Of a stretch of 7,801 nt of DNA, positions 5,315-7,801 are shown piece by piece. Made by a program: the position numbers and the translations under genes. Origin of the DNA: Candidatus Sulfopaludibacter sp. SbA3 (GTDB lineage: Bacteria; Acidobacteriota; Vicinamibacteria; Vicinamibacterales; UBA2999); assembly GCA_945866285.1 (NCBI GenBank), contig CAMBHC010000115.1, positions 1 to 7,801 on the forward strand. The letters are read 5' to 3'. Position 1 is the first letter of the stretch. Each line of letters opens with the position of its first letter. The notes beneath the pieces were generated by a model. The model saw only the letters and a list, made by a program, of their open reading frames with translations, ran no database searches and had not been told where the DNA came from.

Positions 5315-5764
5315 CTAGAACGGGATGTCGTCGTCGGTGACGGGGGCGGGATCGCGCATCGGATCCTGGTAGCCGCCGTCGCCGCCGCGTTCCACCTGGC
5401 GATCGCCGCCGCGGCTGCCGCCGCCGGCACCGGCACCACCGCCGCCGAGCAGCACGATCTTGTCGGCCTTCACCTCGGTGGTGTAGTGCTTCTGGCCTTC
5501 CTTTTCCCACTGCCTCGTCTGCAGACGGCCTTCCAGATAGACCTGCTTGCCCTTGACCAGGTACGGCTGCAGCGATTCGGCCGGCTTGCCCCACAGCACA
5601 ATGCGGTGCCACTCGGTCTGTTCCTTCTTCTCGCCTTCTTTCGACGTCCAGTTCTCGGTGGTGGCAATGCTGAAGCTCGCCACCGACTGACCGCCCGGTG
5701 TCACGCGCACTTCGGCGTCCTTGCCGAGGTTGCCCACCAGAATCACTTTATTCACGCTGCCCAT
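5315..5764 (-). CDS. ssb: Single-stranded DNA-binding protein
   Basis: Coats and protects single-stranded DNA in replication, recombination and repair and recruits partner proteins through its acidic tip. The 149-residue product has the OB-fold (about 1-108) with the classic start NKVILVGNLGKDAEVR, the WHRIVLWGK block and the YLEGRLQTRQWEKEGQ block. A glycine-rich linker follows (about 109-140), and the protein ends in the canonical tip DDDIPF. ATG at 5764 is preceded by AGAAAGG (complement of 5773-5779) eight bases away, a good ribosome binding site. The gene follows cpoB on the same strand after 64 bases in which I see no clear promoter or terminator, and converges with the cupin gene. It is complete and ordinary; the linker is on the short side. 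Confidence 0.98.
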   Translation of the reverse strand: MGSVNKVILVGNLGKDAEVRVTPGGQSVASFSIATTENWTSKEGEKKEQTEWHRIVLWGKPAESLQPYLVKGKQVYLEGRLQTRQWEKEGQKHYTTEVKADKIVLLGGGGAGAGGGSRGGDRQVERGGDGGYQDPMRDPAPVTDDDIPF

Positions 5765-5828
5765 GTCTGTCGCCTTTCTACCGTGCTATCGCTCTTCGAT
5801 CGCAGTCGTTGCGTTTACTGGGTGTTGC

Positions 5829-6707
5829 TTACAGTCCGTCGCCCGGCGGCTTGGCACGCGCCATCGCGTCGAGCCGCTGCCGGGCCAGCCGTGACAGGTC
5901 CGAATCCGGGAACAGTTTAATCAGCGCCTCGTACGCCTCACGGGCGCGGTCCGGCTGCTTGGTCGCCGCCAGGGCCAGCCCCATCTTGTAGTACGCATCC
6001 GGCACGCGGTCGCCCTTCGGGTAACCGGTAATCACGCGATTGTAGGCGTCAATGGCTTCCGTGAACTTGCCATCCGAGTAATAGCAGTCGCCGATGTACC
6101 ACTGCGCATCGTCCGCGTTGTCGGTGCGGGCGAAGCTCTTGAGATAGGTGTTGAACCCGTCAATGCACAACGTCCACTGGCCGGCGGTGAAATCGGCCAG
6201 CGCCGTGCTGAACAGGCGCTGCGGCGACATGCCCGGCGACATGGTCACGGGCGGCGCCGGGAGCATGGGCGCCTGCACGTCACTCGGTGGGGCATTCGGA
6301 TCCACCGGAGCCGCAGGGGCCGATCTCATGTCTGGGATCGCGAGGCGCAACGCCTCGACTTCCTGCGACAGGCTGGTAATGCGCACGTTGCTCTCGTCGA
6401 TGCGTTCGCGAACGATGCGCAGGTCCGAGCCGAATTGATCGACGGCAAGTTTCTGGTCGGCAAACGACTTGCGCGTGGCGCCGGCCTGATCATCAACGCG
6501 GGTGGAAATGGCCTTGAGCTGCGCGCTGATGGCATCGAGCGCGGCCTGCAGTTGCTGCTGCATCTGCTGCGTCTGTTCCTGCAGCATGCGGATGTCAGCC
6601 ATCATCTGCATTTCGCGGCGTGATTGCGCCGCCGCCGGGGCGGCGCAAATCAGGGCTGCGATCAGGGCCAGGAGGCCAGCCGACAGTCGTCGAGTCATAC
6701 GACCCAT
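5829..6707 (-). CDS. cpoB: Tol-Pal system protein CpoB/YbgF (periplasmic coiled-coil and TPR protein)
   Basis: In E. coli CpoB works in the periplasm, coordinating outer-membrane constriction by Tol-Pal with peptidoglycan synthesis by PBP1B. The 292-residue product starts with a Sec signal peptide: basic MTRRL, a hydrophobic run and an AAPAAAQ cleavage region around 27/28. Cys21 follows Leu-Ile and does not form a lipobox. A coiled coil rich in Gln and Leu (about 30-118) is followed by a Pro/Ala linker (about 126-160). The C-terminal TPR domain (about 163-285) contains YIGDCYYSDGKFTEAIDAY and YYKMGLALAATKQPDRAREAY. The start at 6707 is one base from the pal stop; Met4 (6698) is an alternative, and neither has a strong ribosome binding site, so coupling with pal is likely. 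The coiled coil is longer than in E. coli (total 263 residues there). Confidence 0.93.
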   Translation of the reverse strand: MGRMTRRLSAGLLALIAALICAAPAAAQSRREMQMMADIRMLQEQTQQMQQQLQAALDAISAQLKAISTRVDDQAGATRKSFADQKLAVDQFGSDLRIVRERIDESNVRITSLSQEVEALRLAIPDMRSAPAAPVDPNAPPSDVQAPMLPAPPVTMSPGMSPQRLFSTALADFTAGQWTLCIDGFNTYLKSFARTDNADDAQWYIGDCYYSDGKFTEAIDAYNRVITGYPKGDRVPDAYYKMGLALAATKQPDRAREAYEALIKLFPDSDLSRLARQRLDAMARAKPPGDGL

Positions 6708-6708
6708 C

Positions 6709-7287
6709 TTACTTTGCCGTGATCACGAAATGCGCCCGCCGGTTCTTGTCCCAGGCGGCGTTGTCGTGGCCGGCATCGAACGGGAATTCCTTGCCGTAAC
6801 TGACGACCTTGACCTTGTCGGCCGGGATCCCCAGCGAGACCATGTAGGTCCGGGCGGCCAGCGCGCGGCGTTCACCAAGGGCCAGGTTGTACTCGGCCGT
6901 GCCGCGTTCGTCGCAGTGGCCTTCAATGGTGACCTGCCAGGCCGGATACTTCTTCATCACGGCGGCGTTAGCTTGCAACACCACCTGCCCGGAGGCGTTG
7001 ACGTCGGAGCTGTCGAGATCAAAGAACAGCGGCTGCAACGGCGATTCGCGGTTCAGGTCGTCCAGCGACTTCGAGCCAATGGTGTCTTCGACCGGCATCG
7101 GCGGCATGGGCACCGGGACCGGCTCGGACACCGGCGCCGGCGGCGGTGGTGGCGCCGGTGGCGCGGTGCTCATGGGCGGAGGCGGCGGCATGGGCCGGGC
7201 GATCGGCGGCGTCTTCTTCGAACACGCGCCCACCATCACCGCAAGCAGAACCACCATCACCATTAACGAATGTGCTCGTCTGTTCAT
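6709..7287 (-). CDS. pal: Peptidoglycan-associated lipoprotein Pal
   Basis: Outer-membrane lipoprotein that binds peptidoglycan and TolB and helps pull the outer membrane inward at division. With start ATG 7287 the product is 192 residues. A lipoprotein signal peptide ends in the lipobox VGAC, with acylated Cys22. A long Pro-rich linker (about 27-66) contains two runs of five prolines. The OmpA-like domain (about 84-192) has the hallmark IEGHCDERGTAEYNLALGERRA with Asp126 and Arg141 as probable diaminopimelate-binding residues, and ends in NRRAHFVITAK. The frame is open upstream to 7479 but that part overlaps tolB and lacks similarity; the lipobox placement and TGAGG (complement of 7294-7298) six bases upstream fix the start. 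tolB precedes it and cpoB follows after one base. The linker is longer and far more proline-rich than in E. coli Pal (173-residue precursor). Confidence 0.97.
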   Translation of the reverse strand: MNRRAHSLMVMVVLLAVMVGACSKKTPPIARPMPPPPPMSTAPPAPPPPPAPVSEPVPVPMPPMPVEDTIGSKSLDDLNRESPLQPLFFDLDSSDVNASGQVVLQANAAVMKKYPAWQVTIEGHCDERGTAEYNLALGERRALAARTYMVSLGIPADKVKVVSYGKEFPFDAGHDNAAWDKNRRAHFVITAK

Positions 7288-7293
7288 AGCTAA

Positions 7294-7298
7294 CCTCA
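7294..7298 (-). promoter_or_regulatory. Ribosome binding site of pal
   Basis: TGAGG on the minus strand ends six bases before ATG 7287. It supports the internal ATG rather than any upstream start in the same open frame and places the lipobox cysteine at residue 22, as expected for a lipoprotein signal. Confidence 0.65.
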
Positions 7299-7312
7299 AC
7301 CTAATCTTGCGT

Positions 7313-7330
7313 CCCTGGCACCCCTGGCAC
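7313..7330. repeat. Perfect 9-bp tandem duplication between tolB and pal
   Basis: CCCTGGCAC occurs twice in direct succession (7313-7321 and 7322-7330) inside the 50-base tolB-pal gap, just past the tolB stop. No stem-loop or T-run accompanies it, so it is not a terminator. Its GGCACCCC core resembles the AGCACCCC of the hprK repeat. Confidence 0.75.
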
Positions 7331-7337
7331 CCTATCT

Positions 7338-7801
7338 CTACTGTGACCAATTCGGCGTCTGGTTGTTGCCGTCCTTGGTGATCTGCCTGATGTTGCGTCC
7401 GTCGCGATCGACGGTAAAAATCTGGCTGCGGCCGGCGCGCGTTGACATGAAGGCAAGGTGCCGGCCATTGGGGGACCACGCCGGGCTCTCGTTGCTGCCT
7501 TCACCAAAGGTGATCTGCCGCGTCTCGCCGGAAGCGATTCCCAAAATCTTGATGTCGAAGCCCGGGCCGGTGCGGGCCGCGAAGGCAATCTCGTTATACG
7601 GCGCCGGCGACCAGGTGGGACGGTCGGCATACGACTCAAAGGATATTTGTCGAAGACCCGTGCCGTCGGGATTGATGACGAAAATCTGCGGCTGGCCGCG
7701 CCGGTCTGACGTGAACGCGATTTGGTTGCCGGTGGGCGACCACGTGGGGGTCGTATCGATCGACGGGTTGTTCGTCAAGCGGACCAGGTTCGAGCCATCC
7801 C
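7338..7801 (-). CDS. tolB: Tol-Pal system protein TolB, C-terminal part (5' end outside window)
   Basis: Periplasmic beta-propeller protein that binds Pal and cycles between Pal and TolA during outer-membrane constriction. About 153 residues are visible up to the TAG at 7340-7338. They contain successive propeller blades, each with a TWSPxG-type turn: TPTWSPTGNQIAFTSDRRG, RPTWSPAPYNEIAFAAR and SPAWSPNGRHLAFMSTRAG. Each is followed by an IF.INPDG or IF.VDRDG strand and a R-Q-I-S/T end. The final TPNWSQ is typical of the strand that closes the propeller, so the C-terminus is intact. The reading frame runs off the window edge without a natural start; the N-terminal TolA-binding domain and signal peptide are not visible. 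pal begins 50 bases downstream in the same direction. Confidence 0.95.
   Translation of the reverse strand, partial: DGSNLVRLTNNPSIDTTPTWSPTGNQIAFTSDRRGQPQIFVINPDGTGLRQISFESYADRPTWSPAPYNEIAFAARTGPGFDIKILGIASGETRQITFGEGSNESPAWSPNGRHLAFMSTRAGRSQIFTVDRDGRNIRQITKDGNNQTPNWSQ

Noticed and set aside
5313..5320. TTCTAGAA palindrome over the ssb stop
   Set aside because: Short, loop-less and partly fixed by the stop codon and neighbouring codons; no sign of a terminator.
5765..5828. Possible ssb promoter or cpoB terminator in the 64-base gap
   Set aside because: I found no convincing -35/-10 pair or stem with a T-run; only the ssb ribosome binding site is clear.
2486..6727. 10-bp palindrome CGTGATCACG found three times (2486, 3109, 6718)
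   Set aside because: Each copy contains the in-frame codons GTG ATC ACG for Val-Ile-Thr in a beta strand (EIIA, HPr, Pal). Codon preference explains it better than a shared operator.
7288..7479. Upstream extension of the pal frame
   Set aside because: It overlaps tolB and would place the lipobox cysteine far from the N-terminus; ATG 7287 gives a proper lipoprotein signal with a ribosome binding site.

Overview
The window comes from a GC-rich (roughly mid-60s % G+C by eye) Gram-negative bacterium. It carries Tol-Pal envelope genes and sigma-54, and also an HPr kinase/phosphorylase, which is best known from Firmicutes but also occurs in several Gram-negative phyla. The combination rpoN, hprK, rapZ, mannose-type EIIA, HPr and EI in one run resembles arrangements I know from Deltaproteobacteria and Acidobacteriota. 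I lean towards Acidobacteriota (Vicinamibacteria-like) because of the short GCACC-rich repeats and the unusual EI sequence. That is an inference from memory, not a proven placement.

Plus strand, 1-5288: the 3' end of rpoN, a 47-base gap holding a perfect 9-bp hairpin, then a tightly packed operon hprK - rapZ - EIIA(Man) - ptsH - ptsI - cupin. Every junction from hprK onward overlaps: 4 bases at four of them, 13 bases at ptsH/ptsI. Together these genes encode an almost complete phosphotransferase relay (EI to HPr His15 to EIIA His9) plus the kinase/phosphorylase that acts on HPr Ser46. No EIIB or EIIC permease gene is present. The system therefore looks like a regulatory PTS rather than a sugar importer. 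A small mannose-6-phosphate-isomerase-like cupin is coupled to its end.

Minus strand, 7801-5315: the 3' part of tolB, then pal, cpoB (ybgF) and ssb, in that transcription order. This is the Tol-Pal outer-membrane constriction system followed by the single-stranded DNA-binding protein. The two gene groups converge at 5288/5315 with only 26 bases between the stop codons.

All genes belong to recognisable families, so I do not claim a wholly new system. The points most worth a second look are: (i) an imperfect 8-bp tandem repeat inside the 3' end of hprK, where losing one unit would put hprK in frame with rapZ; (ii) an EI whose PEP-site loop and phospho-histidine motif depart from the textbook forms; (iii) overlapping alternative hairpins around the HPr start codon; (iv) the rpoN-hprK hairpin; and (v) the coupled cupin. 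No RNA genes, insertion sequences, CRISPR arrays or gene-free stretches above 300 bases were seen, and no promoter could be called with confidence.
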